NCBI GenBank assembly: GCA_011391125.1
Contig: JAABRE010000029.1
Span: 1 to 54,802 of the forward strand
Reading direction: 5' to 3'
Length of the DNA: 54,802 nucleotides
DNA from: Synechococcales cyanobacterium S06
Lineage (GTDB): Bacteria; Cyanobacteriota; Cyanobacteriia; Cyanobacteriales; JAABRE01
How positions within the stretch are numbered: the first letter of the stretch is position 1; each line of letters begins with the position of its first letter. Below, in pieces: positions 1 through 8,638 of the stretch. A model generated the notes under the pieces. The model was not told the DNA's origin. It ran no database searches and saw only the letters and a list, made by a program, of their open reading frames with translations. Position numbers and translations under genes: made by a program.

Positions 1-272
1 TCAAAAATTGACTGAAGTTCAGCGAGATTTATACCATTCATTATTCTTCTAATTGTGCCATAAGAGGGCAAAGAATTGTGTGGTATTTGGAACAAATTAA
101 GCAGTTGACGCTTTTCATTTTGGCAGAATTGTTCTATCTGTTTATAACTGGTATTTCCCACGAGTAGGGCGAAAATAATGATAGTTAAAACTACCCATAA
201 TTGATGTCTTTTACCCTGATTTCGACGAAAGTCCTTGACTAATTTAAACTTTTCAATTAAACTGTTTAACAT
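1..272 (-). CDS. ISAs1-like transposase, N-terminal part (runs off the window)
   Basis: The reading frame starts at the ATG at 272 and is open to the window edge, giving 90 residues. It resembles the N-terminal associated domain of ISAs1/H-repeat DDE transposases: a basic start, then HQLWVVLTIIIFALLVGNTS, then a SYKQIEQF-like helix and a LPSYGTIRRIM segment. This is pattern recognition from family knowledge; the catalytic DDE part lies outside the window, so intactness is unknown. The upstream 273-380 stretch is probably the end of the element, because a foreign signal-peptide fragment begins there. Confidence 0.7.
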   Translation of the reverse strand, partial: MLNSLIEKFKLVKDFRRNQGKRHQLWVVLTIIIFALLVGNTSYKQIEQFCQNEKRQLLNLFQIPHNSLPSYGTIRRIMNGINLAELQSIF

Positions 273-314
273 ATTTTTGGAAATCAAAAAAATAGTGTTC
301 TCTTTTTGATTTTA

Positions 315-494
315 TCAAGAAAAGATCACTATTATATTTTTTTTTACCCCCGAGAATGAAAACACCCTGCTAATAGCCCTAATTCCTAGTAAATGAGATA
401 CCACTTCTTGAACATAATTAACGGTTTGTGCTTGACTATTATTAGTGAATAAAAAACTAATAATTAGGGAAGTAAAAATTTTAGTATATTTCAT
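315..494 (-). pseudogene. Signal-peptide N-terminus of a secreted protein (CpeT/CpcT-like?), cut by the IS
   Basis: Starting at the ATG at 494, the first ~23 residues form a typical signal peptide (Lys, hydrophobic stretch, NNSQAQ). They are followed by TVNYVQEVVSHLLG, which resembles from memory the start of secreted CpeT/CpcT-like proteins of cyanobacteria. After that the sequence (RAISRVFSFSG...) stops looking like any family. The change falls near 380, where GGGCTATTAGC-type IS-end sequence begins. I infer that the ISAs1-like element inserted here and the rest of the gene lies beyond the left edge. A short real peptide cannot be excluded. Confidence 0.35.
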
Positions 495-542
495 AATTTC
501 ACTTGGTAATATAGGCAATTCTTAGTTAACTTAACTATTTGA

Positions 543-2084
543 TCACAAAATTTTGGCAAAACTGCACGGACTATGATTTAGCCTATTTTGCATAATTATT
601 GATAATAAAGATTTAGCTAAATGATAAACAACTGGTATAGATACCGCATTTCCAAATTGTTTTTTCGTAATATTTTCCTTTTCAGCTATGATAAACCAGT
701 CAGGAAAACCTTGTAATTTAGCATAATCTTTCGCTGTTAAAGGTTGAAAATTATTTTTCAAATAAATTTTTTCAATAAATATCTTTTTATATTGATCTGG
801 TTTTTGACATTCTATAGATTTAGTGGCTATAAAATCCCTTGTTCCTGTCGCTGTTAAAGTACCTATTACATCAGCATTCGGTAGAAAAATTTTAGCAATA
901 CCATTAATTCCAGAGGATATTTTAGAGTTAACAAATTCATAGCCCTTATTTTCAATAAATCGTAAAATCTTTTTATCAATTAATAATTGTAATTCCTCTT
1001 CTTGTAAACTATCAATAAGTTCTTTTAAAACCTTAAAAGCTAAAGGATTACCATCTTTATTACCATATTTTTTCTTTCTTCTATTTTGCAGAATTATTTG
1101 ACAAATATATTTTTCCCTTTCCGTTGTCTCAATTAAATCCCAAGAATGAATTGTTGTATGACCATTTCTAATATCAGAAAATAAGAAAAAATCATTTAAT
1201 TCATTATCCTTTTTAAATCTTCCCCGAAAAACAGGAATTTTACCATTATAGTGATTCCAATTAAGATTAAAACAGTTGAAAAATAGGTTCGTAGTTGCGC
1301 TTTAGCGCTTTTTAGGACTAAAGTCCAACAACAAACTAAAAACTTTTGTTTAATTTTTATTTGGAATTACTATAAATAACAAATGAGGATTAAATTTTTG
1401 CTTGGTAATACTTGACTTGTCTAATTTTTCTATAAACTGATAAAGTTTAGGATTTGTTGTTAATGGTTCGGGAAAATTAAAGTCATTAGAATATTCTAAA
1501 TCTTTTCTAATACCAACAATAAAAATGCGATCGCGATCTTGGGAAAGTCCAAAATCATAAGAATTTAACACTTGAAAATTAACTGCATAACCGGCTAATT
1601 CAAGATTATTAATAATATAAGTTAAACTATATTTATTTCTTGGTTCTGTTAAACCTTTCACATTTTCAAAAATAAAAGATTTAGGTTTATTACTATTAAC
1701 TAATCTAATCACATCAAACCATAATGTACCTCTGGAATCCTCAAATCCCTTTGATTTTCCGGCAATTGACCAAGGTTGACAAGGGACACCACCTACAATT
1801 AAATCTAATTCAAAAGGTGAAGAATCTATATTTTGAACATTTCCTAGATTTTTTTCCTCGCTATTTTTAGCCCTAAGAAAATTATTTTGATATACTTTGA
1901 TCGCTTCTTTATCTATTTCTGAATAACCTAAACATTGACCTCCTAATTGTTCAAAAGGTATTCTAAAACCACCAATTCCAGCAAATAAATCTACAAAAGT
2001 AAATTCACAGGGAAAATTATTTTTTTTCCCTGGTTGAATCGGTTTAAATAGTTCAAATTGTTGAGGCTGACTAATCGTTTTCAT
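543..2084 (-). pseudogene. C5-cytosine DNA methyltransferase gene split by a MITE
   Basis: The N-terminal half (ATG at 2084) carries the SAM-binding FVDLFAGIGGFR motif, the catalytic PCQPWS motif, ENVKG and the QDRDR motif of Dcm-type methyltransferases. It ends in a stop (IVIPNKN*) lying inside the MITE at 1249-1372. From 1246 to 543 the frame is open again and encodes the target-recognition and C-terminal part: FFLFSDIRNG, NRRKKKYG, ATGTRDF, LTAKDYAKLQGFPDWF and KKQFGNAVSIPV (motifs IX-X). Removing the element plus one TA joins ...NPHLLF to NGKIPVF... in frame. A preceding TTG at 2087 is in frame, but ATG 2084 is simpler. No cognate endonuclease is adjacent. As it stands the gene should be inactive. 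Confidence 0.88.
1249..1372. mobile_element. MITE, family A, copy 1 (inside the methyltransferase gene)
   Basis: A 124-bp non-coding element flanked by TA on both sides (1247-1248 and 1373-1374), with ends TAGTGATTCCAA and TTGGAATTACTA that are inverted repeats with one mismatch. Near-identical copies lie at 19471-19594, 19642-19765 and 28996-29123. The interior carries the palindromic GCGCTTTAGCGC motif and the phrase GGACTTTAGTCC found in all copies. The TA duplication is typical of IS630/Tc1-mariner-type transposition, so a parent of that kind is inferred. Confidence 0.9.
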
Positions 2085-2188
2085 CAATCACTTTTCAAAT
2101 TAACTAATATTTTTTCAGAGAATCAGATTATAACATATTTAACCTCATAAATAGTGGTAATTTATGAATTACCACTACAAATACTAAA

Positions 2189-2530
2189 TTAAATGTTAAG
2201 TTTTCCAGTGCTAAATAATTGATAACCTGCGGTAAATGAGATCATAGAAATGAAAAAATGCCATAAACTTGTCGATTCTAAAATTGCTCTACTACTAACA
2301 AAAACGCAAACTATTCCTATACCAATTAATGTCCAACCAATAAACTTCGAATCTCTTGGTAAAGCAAATAATGCACCGATTCCTCCGGTTAAAGCTAAAA
2401 CTGAAATATCGGCCGAAATTCCTCGCCACCAGTAAGGAGAAACATTCGTGGTAAATAAAATATTTGTCCCTAAAAAATAGATGCCAACTAACATTAAACC
2501 TAACCCGATTATGGTGGTAAATAATTTCAT
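2189..2530 (-). CDS. Small integral membrane protein, unknown function
   Basis: 113 residues with about four hydrophobic segments (residues ~3-27, ~42-57, ~64-82 and ~88-106) joined by short loops, so very probably an inner-membrane protein. The SPYWWRG motif sits in the first loop. I recognise no named family. It lies 32 bases after the GIY-YIG-like gene on the same strand and may be co-transcribed with it. Confidence 0.6.
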   Translation of the reverse strand: MKLFTTIIGLGLMLVGIYFLGTNILFTTNVSPYWWRGISADISVLALTGGIGALFALPRDSKFIGWTLIGIGIVCVFVSSRAILESTSLWHFFISMISFTAGYQLFSTGKLNI

Positions 2531-2562
2531 AATACGCTCCTTTTTGTGTTAATAATTTGGGT

Positions 2563-3741
2563 TTAAATTCCTTGAATAAAGGGAGAAAATCTCTCAATTA
2601 ACTCCGATTTTACCTGATGAAGATAATGAATACTTGTCCCGGTTATATAAGCAATACTCACATTTTTATCATCTTCCAATTGCTCAATTAAAGGGTGATG
2701 ATAACAATGTTCATAGAGATTTTCAGTGATTCCTAAACCATAAATCTTCCTTTCATTTATGATAAAATAAATACCGGGTAATTCTGGTAAATTATCCTTT
2801 TTATCCAGCCAAATATTATTAAGTCTGCGAGGATCTAATTGATTAAGTTCCATAAATTCGCCGCCATCAATAAACTGAGCAATAAAGATCATAAAAGCGC
2901 GATAAATGTCATCAAAACCATCGGAAAAAGACTCCCTTTCAAAAGTTTCTAAAAAATCCCGTTGTTCCTCAGTTAATACCTGATTCATATTAGACCAATC
3001 ATATTCATTTAACTGCTCTAATAACCTGTCAAAATCGTGATTAGGATAGTACCAATTTGACCATAATTGCTTAAGTTTTTTTGAACTTAATAAATCATCA
3101 GTATCCCCGACAAATTCTTCCCAAGCACGTTTAAAATTACGGTAAACTTCGGCTGGTAAAGCTTTAATATTTTCTTGATTAATAGTTTTCAAGTCCGGTA
3201 AATCAAGATAAATAAATTCTGATTTTTCCTTTGGTTTATTATCAGTCGAACTAACTAATAAAGCCGAATCAGGGATAATTTCAGCATCAATTGGAGCTTC
3301 ATTATCTTCATAAACTACATTAAATTGTAGGTTAACTTGTAAATAACACGATCGCCAATTTTGCCCCGGTTCTAAAATTTCAATTTTGCGTCTTCCGTTA
3401 ACAAATTCAGACAAAAAACTCTGATCAACTCTTGCTAAAGATAGGTCTTTTTTCATTTGGGCCAACCATTCTGAAGCTATTTTTACCGTATTACGAATTT
3501 TGGGATCAGAATGTTCAATATAAGGCTTAATAATCGTCTGTTCATTATTAAATTTTTCCTCAAAAGATTGCATTACCCAATGATTTTTGGAAAAATCAAG
3601 CGGACTTTCTTCTCTGTTTTGATTTGATAATCGGGCGATTTCTAATTTGATCGCCTCCCGGCAAATCTCTGACCAATTGGCTTCCACATCAGCCATTTCC
3701 TCTTTTAAAACATCATTGATGTATATATTTATGCTGCCCAT
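2563..3741 (-). CDS. RHH-like DNA-binding N-terminus with degenerate GIY-YIG C-terminus
   Basis: I place the start at ATG 3741 (MGSINIYIND...), because an upstream extension to 3804 would run into the divergent gene. Residues ~1-40 (INIYIND, then EANWSEICREAIKLEI) look like a ribbon-helix-helix fold as in antitoxins. The last ~80 residues look like a GIY-YIG nuclease domain: LPGIYFIINERKIYGLGI, a following helix (ENLYEHC), and a conserved-type glutamate in KSELIERFSP. The expected arginine of the active site is not obvious, so nuclease activity is doubtful. The acidic middle has no family I know. The function is unknown; an autoregulated DNA-binding protein is inference. Confidence 0.6.
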   Translation of the reverse strand: MGSINIYINDVLKEEMADVEANWSEICREAIKLEIARLSNQNREESPLDFSKNHWVMQSFEEKFNNEQTIIKPYIEHSDPKIRNTVKIASEWLAQMKKDLSLARVDQSFLSEFVNGRRKIEILEPGQNWRSCYLQVNLQFNVVYEDNEAPIDAEIIPDSALLVSSTDNKPKEKSEFIYLDLPDLKTINQENIKALPAEVYRNFKRAWEEFVGDTDDLLSSKKLKQLWSNWYYPNHDFDRLLEQLNEYDWSNMNQVLTEEQRDFLETFERESFSDGFDDIYRAFMIFIAQFIDGGEFMELNQLDPRRLNNIWLDKKDNLPELPGIYFIINERKIYGLGITENLYEHCYHHPLIEQLEDDKNVSIAYITGTSIHYLHQVKSELIERFSPFIQGI

Positions 3742-3802
3742 ATACGATATGTTATCTGTATGTATATTATTATGCGCATAACAGATTGAGTTGTCAAGTA
3801 CC
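3742..3802. promoter_or_regulatory. Divergent promoter region between the RHH/GIY-YIG and LOG-family genes
   Basis: This 61-bp AT-rich spacer separates two head-to-head genes. It holds a perfect 10-bp palindrome TATGCGCATA (3771-3780) and the related steps TATACGATAT and CTGTATGTATATT, plausible binding sites for a dimeric RHH protein. No classical -35/-10 pair stands out, so the operator role is inferred. Confidence 0.3.
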
Positions 3803-4297
3803 ATGAAAAAAATTATTATCGGGGTGATGGGACCTGGTGATCAAGCCACTTCTCGCGACTTGGAACATGCCTACAAACTAGGCCAGTTAATCGCTCAAGC
3901 GGGTTGGGTTTTACTGACAGGGGGCAGAAACGCCGGCGTGATGAATGCCGCAAGCAAGGGAGCAAAAAGCAATGACGGTTTAACCATTGGTGTATTACCG
4001 AATCAAAATACGGCGGGAATGTCCGAATTTGTCGATATTGCCATAATCACCGACATGGGCAATGCTCGCAACAATATTAATGTGCTTTCTAGTGAGGTGG
4101 TGATAGCTTGCGGAATGGGGTTAGGTACAGCGTCAGAGGTAGCTTTAGCCTTAAAAAGCGGGAAAAAAGTCATTTTATTAACTGAAAACGAGGAATATCA
4201 GCAATTTTTCCAAAATTTAGCGCCTAATGATGTGTTTTTGGCGACCAATGCTGACGAGGCGATCGCCCTTGTCCAAAGGTTTGTAGTTGCGCTTTAG
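3803..4297 (+). CDS. TIGR00725/LOG-family Rossmann protein
   Basis: 164 residues from ATG 3803 (an in-frame TTG at 3791 is less likely). It shows the nucleotide-binding architecture of the lysine-decarboxylase-like/LOG superfamily: IIIGVMGPGDQAT at the start, then GWVLLTGGRNAGVMNAASKGAK (the GGxxGVM motif), IGVLPN, and a GMGLGTASEVALAL segment. Relatives include cytokinin riboside phosphoribohydrolases, but members of the short TIGR00725 branch mostly lack a proven activity. The 3' end of the gene runs into a fragment of a dispersed repeat (GTAGTTGCGCTTTAGCGC, 4283-4300), which supplies its last codons. Confidence 0.8.
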   Translation: MKKIIIGVMGPGDQATSRDLEHAYKLGQLIAQAGWVLLTGGRNAGVMNAASKGAKSNDGLTIGVLPNQNTAGMSEFVDIAIITDMGNARNNINVLSSEVVIACGMGLGTASEVALALKSGKKVILLTENEEYQQFFQNLAPNDVFLATNADEAIALVQRFVVAL

Positions 4298-4563
4298 CGC
4301 TACTATTTCAGTTTTACCAAAAATATAACAACCAACTTAAGAGGGAATAGGTTAAGAAATTGACGATTTCTTGAGGATATTTAATTTGATGCTTGGTTTT
4401 AGCTAAATAATTGCAATTGATTACCAAGATAGTATTAAAGTCCAACTGCGAACCACCTCTTAGATAAAATAAATCAATCTTAGAAAAGACTCATTTTAAG
4501 ATAAGATAAAAATGTTAAGTTTTATTGCAAACTGAAACGAAAAAATTAGAGAGGTTGAACACC

Positions 4564-5166
4564 ATGGCATACGAACTCCCCGCATTACCTTATGAATACA
4601 CAGCCCTAGAGCCCTACATTTCCAAAAGCACTCTGGAGTTTCACCACGATAAGCACCATGCGGCTTATGTAACCAATTACAACGCTGCTGTGGAAGGCAC
4701 AGAATTGGCTACTATGTCTATCGAAGATGTCATCAAAGCTGTTGCTGAGGATGCCAGTAAAGCTGGTATTTTCAACAATGCGGCTCAATCTTGGAATCAC
4801 AGTTTCTACTGGAATTGTATCAAACCCAACGGTGGCGGCACTCCTAGCGGTGCATTAGCTGATAAAATTAATGCTGATTTCGGTAGTTTTGAAAACTTTG
4901 TTACCCAGTTCAAACAAGCCGGAGCGACTCAATTCGGTAGTGGTTGGGCTTGGTTAGTATTAGACAATGGTACTTTAAAAGTAACCAAAACCCCGAATGC
5001 TGGCAATCCCATTACTGCGGGGCAAATTCCTTTATTGACCATGGATGTTTGGGAGCACGCCTACTATTTGGATTACCAAAATAAAAGACCTGCTTACATG
5101 GATGATTTTGTTGCCAAGCTAATTAATTGGGATTTTGTAGCGGAAAATTTTGCTACAGCTTCCTAA
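4564..5166 (+). CDS. sodB: Iron superoxide dismutase
   Basis: 200 residues from ATG 4564; an upstream in-frame codon at 4525 is disfavoured because MAYELPALPY is the normal SodB start and a purine-rich GAGAGG precedes it. Metal ligands are visible as H27, H79, D161 (in MDVWEHAYY) and H165. AAQSWNHSFYW and the QFGSGWAWL segment are typical of iron rather than manganese enzymes. It dismutates superoxide to oxygen and peroxide in the cytoplasm. No signal peptide. It is followed by a structured RNA and a hairpin terminator. Confidence 0.95.
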   Translation: MAYELPALPYEYTALEPYISKSTLEFHHDKHHAAYVTNYNAAVEGTELATMSIEDVIKAVAEDASKAGIFNNAAQSWNHSFYWNCIKPNGGGTPSGALADKINADFGSFENFVTQFKQAGATQFGSGWAWLVLDNGTLKVTKTPNAGNPITAGQIPLLTMDVWEHAYYLDYQNKRPAYMDDFVAKLINWDFVAENFATAS

Positions 5167-5177
5167 TTATTAAGCGT

Positions 5178-5408
5178 AAGGTGGGGATCACCTAAAAACG
5201 GAGTCAATCACTGTTAATAGGTGTGAACCAGACCTCTCGTGAAGAGGAGCAGTTATCTAGGTCACGATACCTAGCGGTTAGCGTGCTCCTAGCTCTATCG
5301 CTACTGATTAAACAGTCCGCAAGGATAGTGTCTTTAGCTTAAAAAGCTTAGATAACAAGGTTGAGGCAAACATTACCCTCTTTTGAGGAGTTACTCAGAA
5401 ATGAGGTC
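5178..5408 (+). ncRNA. Highly structured RNA, resembling a stand-alone HEARO / IscB omega RNA
   Basis: No ORF, but nested hairpins in succession: GGTG/CACC (5181-5192); CACCT (5189-5193) pairing with AGGTG (5219-5223); CCTCT/AGAGG (5233-5247); a long arm with AGGAGC (5245-5250) pairing GCTCCT (5285-5290) around CTAGGT/ACCTAG; ACTG/CAGT; AGCTT/AAGCT; and CCCTC/GAGG near the 3' end. The order of elements, the long bulged hairpin, and an AGATAA...GG...AAACATTACC 3' part match what I remember of IscB omega RNA scaffolds (HEARO). No IscB or TnpB ORF follows. That it is a folded RNA is moderately sure; the class is inference. Confidence 0.5.
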
Positions 5409-5445
5409 AAATCTAGTAGTATTATGCTACTAGATTTGATATTTT
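5409..5445 (+). terminator. Hairpin terminator after sodB and the structured RNA
   Basis: A perfect 11-bp stem (AAATCTAGTAG with CTACTAGATTT) and a 7-base loop, followed by a modest T-rich tract (GATATTTT). It would close the rightward sodB/RNA transcript. Confidence 0.65.
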
Positions 5446-5651
5446 AACGGTTTTTTGGTATTGTTTAACTACATTTAACTCCTCTTTTCCGTGATTAGAT
5501 GATATGGCAATTTAAAAGAACTATTTGTTAATATTTTAAATTCTTAAAATTGTCCACCTTAGCCCAAAATTTACTCCTAATTTTAAGGGAAATTTTAACG
5601 ATTATTGGTTGAATAATAATGTTCAATTTTTAAAAATAGGATTTCTTTTAA

Positions 5652-7889
5652 TTAAATAAAAACACAAATGGGAACTCTTTTATATGCAGGAGTGCCACTA
5701 AGTTCATCAATTTGAGCATGAAACAATACATTCGCTTCAGGATAAAACATAAAAGCTGTACCTTCTCTTGTGTCTCCACAAATTATTTCAATGTCATTTA
5801 ATTGGCCAGCATTTCCTTTCACTTTAACTTTTTGATGTTCAGAAAAACCGGCTTTTTTCACATCAGTTCGATTCATCAAAATGCAATGACGATGAGGCAT
5901 TCCTCGATATTTGTCATATTCGCGGTAAACTACGGTGTTATGTTGTCCATAACTGCGACCTGTGCCTAAAATTAAGACAATTCCTGAGCTATTTTCTACT
6001 AATCCTAAATCTGTTTGGGAAGGTAATGATAATAAAGGTAAAGGTGTCACCCACATATTTGCTTTACCTGTCGGGGTGGGAAAAGTTGGTTCTGTAAAAA
6101 TGCGTCCCGAAATGGTAAATTCTTCTTTAGTTTTGTCAAGATTACTGATTTTTTCATAACCCGGAATAGTTTGGCCAATTAATTCCCTGACATATTTTGT
6201 GTCTTGTAATTTACGCCAGTTAATTGGTTTTTCTCCGAGACAAAGATGGGCAATTTCAGTTATTAATTCCACTTCAGAAATTAACTCACCTCGATCGCCC
6301 GAAATATGACTTTTACCAGTATCATTTAACCTGACAAAATTATTGCCAGATTCGGTAGTCGTGGGATGGGGATTTTCAAAACGGTTGAAAACGGGCAAAA
6401 TGAGGGTATTTTTGGCCGCTAAACCGTGAAAATGCCCTAAATTTGGTTTAGTTGCCACATAAAAGACGGTTTCTATCCTCGAAAGGGCAAATTTCGCAGC
6501 GTTTAAGTCAGGATTGGCTGCGTAAAGATTGCCGCCCAAACAGAACAAACTGTCAATTTTACCCGCTTCCGCCGCGTCAATTAAGGCGCGAGTATGATAA
6601 CCTTTGCTAGTATCAATGGGTTTTTCTAGCAAGATTGATAAAGCTTGTTTAATTTCCTCCTTTAACTTGATGGTAACACCCATTGATCCAAAACCCTGCA
6701 CATTGGAATGACCGCGAATGGGCATGACACCAGCGCCAAGTTTGCCCGCATTCCCCGTCATTAAAGCAGTATTGGCGATACTGCGCACATTCTCAACGCC
6801 ATTTGATTGCTGAGTTATTCCCATGGCCCAAGCAAAAACCACCGCTTCTGATTTTCCGATCATGTATGCAGTTTCCTCGATTTCTTCTTGGGAAATTCCA
6901 CAGGTTTTAATAATAGTTTCCCAGGGAATTTCTTGAGCAGTTTTGATAATTTCTGACCAATTTTCTGTGTGTTTTTCCAGATAATTATAATCCACTAAAT
7001 TCTGCTCAATTAATGATTTTTGTACCCCGATCAATAAAGCAGTATCACTCCCCGGAATTGGCTGTAGGTAAAGGGTTGAAATATCTGAACCACCTTTTAA
7101 AAGGGACTTAATTGGGAAAGCAGGGGAAGCAAATTTAACTAATCCTACTTCGATTTGGGGATTAATTATAATAATTTTGCCACCTCTTTCGCGCAATTTA
7201 ATTAGTTCATTCATTAAACGAGGGTGATTTGCGGGGGCATTTGAACCGATTAAAACCACACATTCAGCGTGTTTTAAGCTCTCTAAACTAACGATTGACG
7301 TTCCCGTACCAAAAACACTTTTTAAGCCCACTGTAGAGGGAGCATGGCACAAATCAGAGCAATCTGCAAGGTTGTTGCTATCCAAAGCCCTGAATAATAA
7401 CTGCAATAAAAAAGCGGCTTCGTTGGATGATCTTCCCGAACTATAGCTGGCGATTCTGTCACCTTGTTTTTTCAAAGCTTGTTCGGCGATTTCATAAACT
7501 TGTGGCCAAGTAATTCTTTGATAATGGGAATTGCCGGCTTGATACAAAAGTGGATAGCTTAATCTACCAAGGCGATCGCATTGTTGGGAATTCAACTTTT
7601 GTAATTCCTCAATGGAAAATTGTTCAAAAAAATTGGACTCAATGGGGGGTTGCAATTCGGCGGCGATCGCCTCTACACTTTTAGCACAGCGTTGTAAATA
7701 TTCTCCCGCTTCATTGACAAATCCGCCCTGTTGCCCACCAGTTCCCCAAGCACAGGATAAACAAGCACTTTTGTGATTTAAAGTCTTCCAAAGATCAATT
7801 CCTTGGGGAGAAAGCGTCTGTTCTACCCAATACTGAATAATAGGTAAACCGCCGCCACTATTTGGAGAAGAAGTATTATTATTAGTCAT
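5652..7889 (-). CDS. FdhF/YdeP-family molybdopterin oxidoreductase
   Basis: 745 residues of the formate-dehydrogenase-alpha-like YdeP family. The N-terminal ACLSCAWGTGG cysteine motif, SSGRSSNEAA, VLIGSNAPANHPRLMNEL, MTGNAGKLGAGVMPIRGHSNVQG and the C-terminal LILGTGRSYGQHNT molybdopterin-dinucleotide binding part are all present in the expected order. The length matches the family. It should bind a bis-MGD molybdenum cofactor; the substrate of YdeP-type enzymes is not established. No signal peptide, so cytoplasmic. No formate dehydrogenase partner subunit lies next to it. Confidence 0.9.
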   Translation of the reverse strand: MTNNNTSSPNSGGGLPIIQYWVEQTLSPQGIDLWKTLNHKSACLSCAWGTGGQQGGFVNEAGEYLQRCAKSVEAIAAELQPPIESNFFEQFSIEELQKLNSQQCDRLGRLSYPLLYQAGNSHYQRITWPQVYEIAEQALKKQGDRIASYSSGRSSNEAAFLLQLLFRALDSNNLADCSDLCHAPSTVGLKSVFGTGTSIVSLESLKHAECVVLIGSNAPANHPRLMNELIKLRERGGKIIIINPQIEVGLVKFASPAFPIKSLLKGGSDISTLYLQPIPGSDTALLIGVQKSLIEQNLVDYNYLEKHTENWSEIIKTAQEIPWETIIKTCGISQEEIEETAYMIGKSEAVVFAWAMGITQQSNGVENVRSIANTALMTGNAGKLGAGVMPIRGHSNVQGFGSMGVTIKLKEEIKQALSILLEKPIDTSKGYHTRALIDAAEAGKIDSLFCLGGNLYAANPDLNAAKFALSRIETVFYVATKPNLGHFHGLAAKNTLILPVFNRFENPHPTTTESGNNFVRLNDTGKSHISGDRGELISEVELITEIAHLCLGEKPINWRKLQDTKYVRELIGQTIPGYEKISNLDKTKEEFTISGRIFTEPTFPTPTGKANMWVTPLPLLSLPSQTDLGLVENSSGIVLILGTGRSYGQHNTVVYREYDKYRGMPHRHCILMNRTDVKKAGFSEHQKVKVKGNAGQLNDIEIICGDTREGTAFMFYPEANVLFHAQIDELSGTPAYKRVPICVFI

Positions 7890-8305
7890 AACTATAGGTT
7901 TTAAGATAAAATTTCAGTAATTATAATTAGGGTTTACGGAAAAAAGCTGACAGCTATGTAGATCAAGACTTTCAAGTTGGTGGGACTTGAATTAAGTGCA
8001 AGGATTTCAACAAATAATCGTAAAAAACCTTACATTTACGGGGATTAATCAAGATTTTTGCTCGTCAAAAGACCCGGTCAAACTATCAACTATCAACTAT
8101 CAACTATCAACTCGCCCTCACCAGCCATTTATTCAGCAAACCCTAATTAAATTTTAGTATGTAGGGTAGGTAAAATGGCGATTAATTAAGGATATATATT
8201 TTGATTATAATTCGCCATGGTCCACCGTCTTAAATTGGTGGGTAAAACGGTTTATTAATTATGGGTATTAAGCATATTTTTCAACGGTTTTACCTCATCG
8301 ACAAA
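7890..8305. other. Gene-free spacer (416 bp)
   Basis: No ORF or RNA recognised. It contains the AACTATC heptamer array and, from about 8158, a GTAGGGTAGGTAAAATGGCG segment whose beginning is repeated at 8972 (TATGTAGAGTGGGTAAAATTGCG), so part of a dispersed repeat. The leftward molybdoenzyme promoter should lie here, but no clear -35/-10 was picked out. Confidence 0.5.
8081..8111. repeat. Tandem heptamer AACTATC, ~4.4 units
   Basis: Four complete copies of AACTATC plus AAC, without interruption. It is one of several heptamer arrays in the window (see 40645-40718 and 49286-49345). Confidence 0.9.
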
Positions 8306-8638
8306 TTATTTTAAAATAAGAATACCAAGATTTTTATCTTCTCCAAAGGACAAAATAGTTTCGTGGTTGTTTCTTAATAGTAATTCTATGGTTTTAGTGG
8401 AGCAATTTCCTAAACGAATCCAAATTATTTTGGGGGGAAAACCTTTAAGAATTAATAATTCATTAAAATCCGAATCTTTGGTAACAATAAGATAATTTTC
8501 TGTTTTGGCAATTTCCCAAACAATTTGATCAGATTCTTGATCTAATCCCCTTAAATAAAGATGATTAGAATTAGGATAAAGATCAGCTAAAATATTAACT
8601 AAACGGGGTGATAAATTGTGATCGAAAAGTAATCTCAT
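8306..8638 (-). CDS. DUF5615 PIN-like toxin
   Basis: 110 residues starting MRLLFDHNLSPRL, with the conserved aspartate, followed by TKDSDFNEL and PPKIIWIRLGNCST. This pattern is typical of the DUF5615 PIN-like proteins, presumed RNases, that pair with DUF433 antitoxins. The start codon overlaps the stop of the upstream DUF433 gene by one base (TAATG), indicating translational coupling. All visible acidic positions (D7, D56, D58) are kept, so it looks intact. Confidence 0.87.
   Translation of the reverse strand: MRLLFDHNLSPRLVNILADLYPNSNHLYLRGLDQESDQIVWEIAKTENYLIVTKDSDFNELLILKGFPPKIIWIRLGNCSTKTIELLLRNNHETILSFGEDKNLGILILK

Noticed and set aside
2295-2597. 100-residue ORF overlapping the membrane protein on the same strand
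   Set aside because: It is an alternative frame of the 2189-2530 gene with an implausible, aromatic-rich composition.
5178-5408. tmRNA, RNase P RNA or SRP RNA after sodB
   Set aside because: None of the conserved landmarks of these RNAs is visible.
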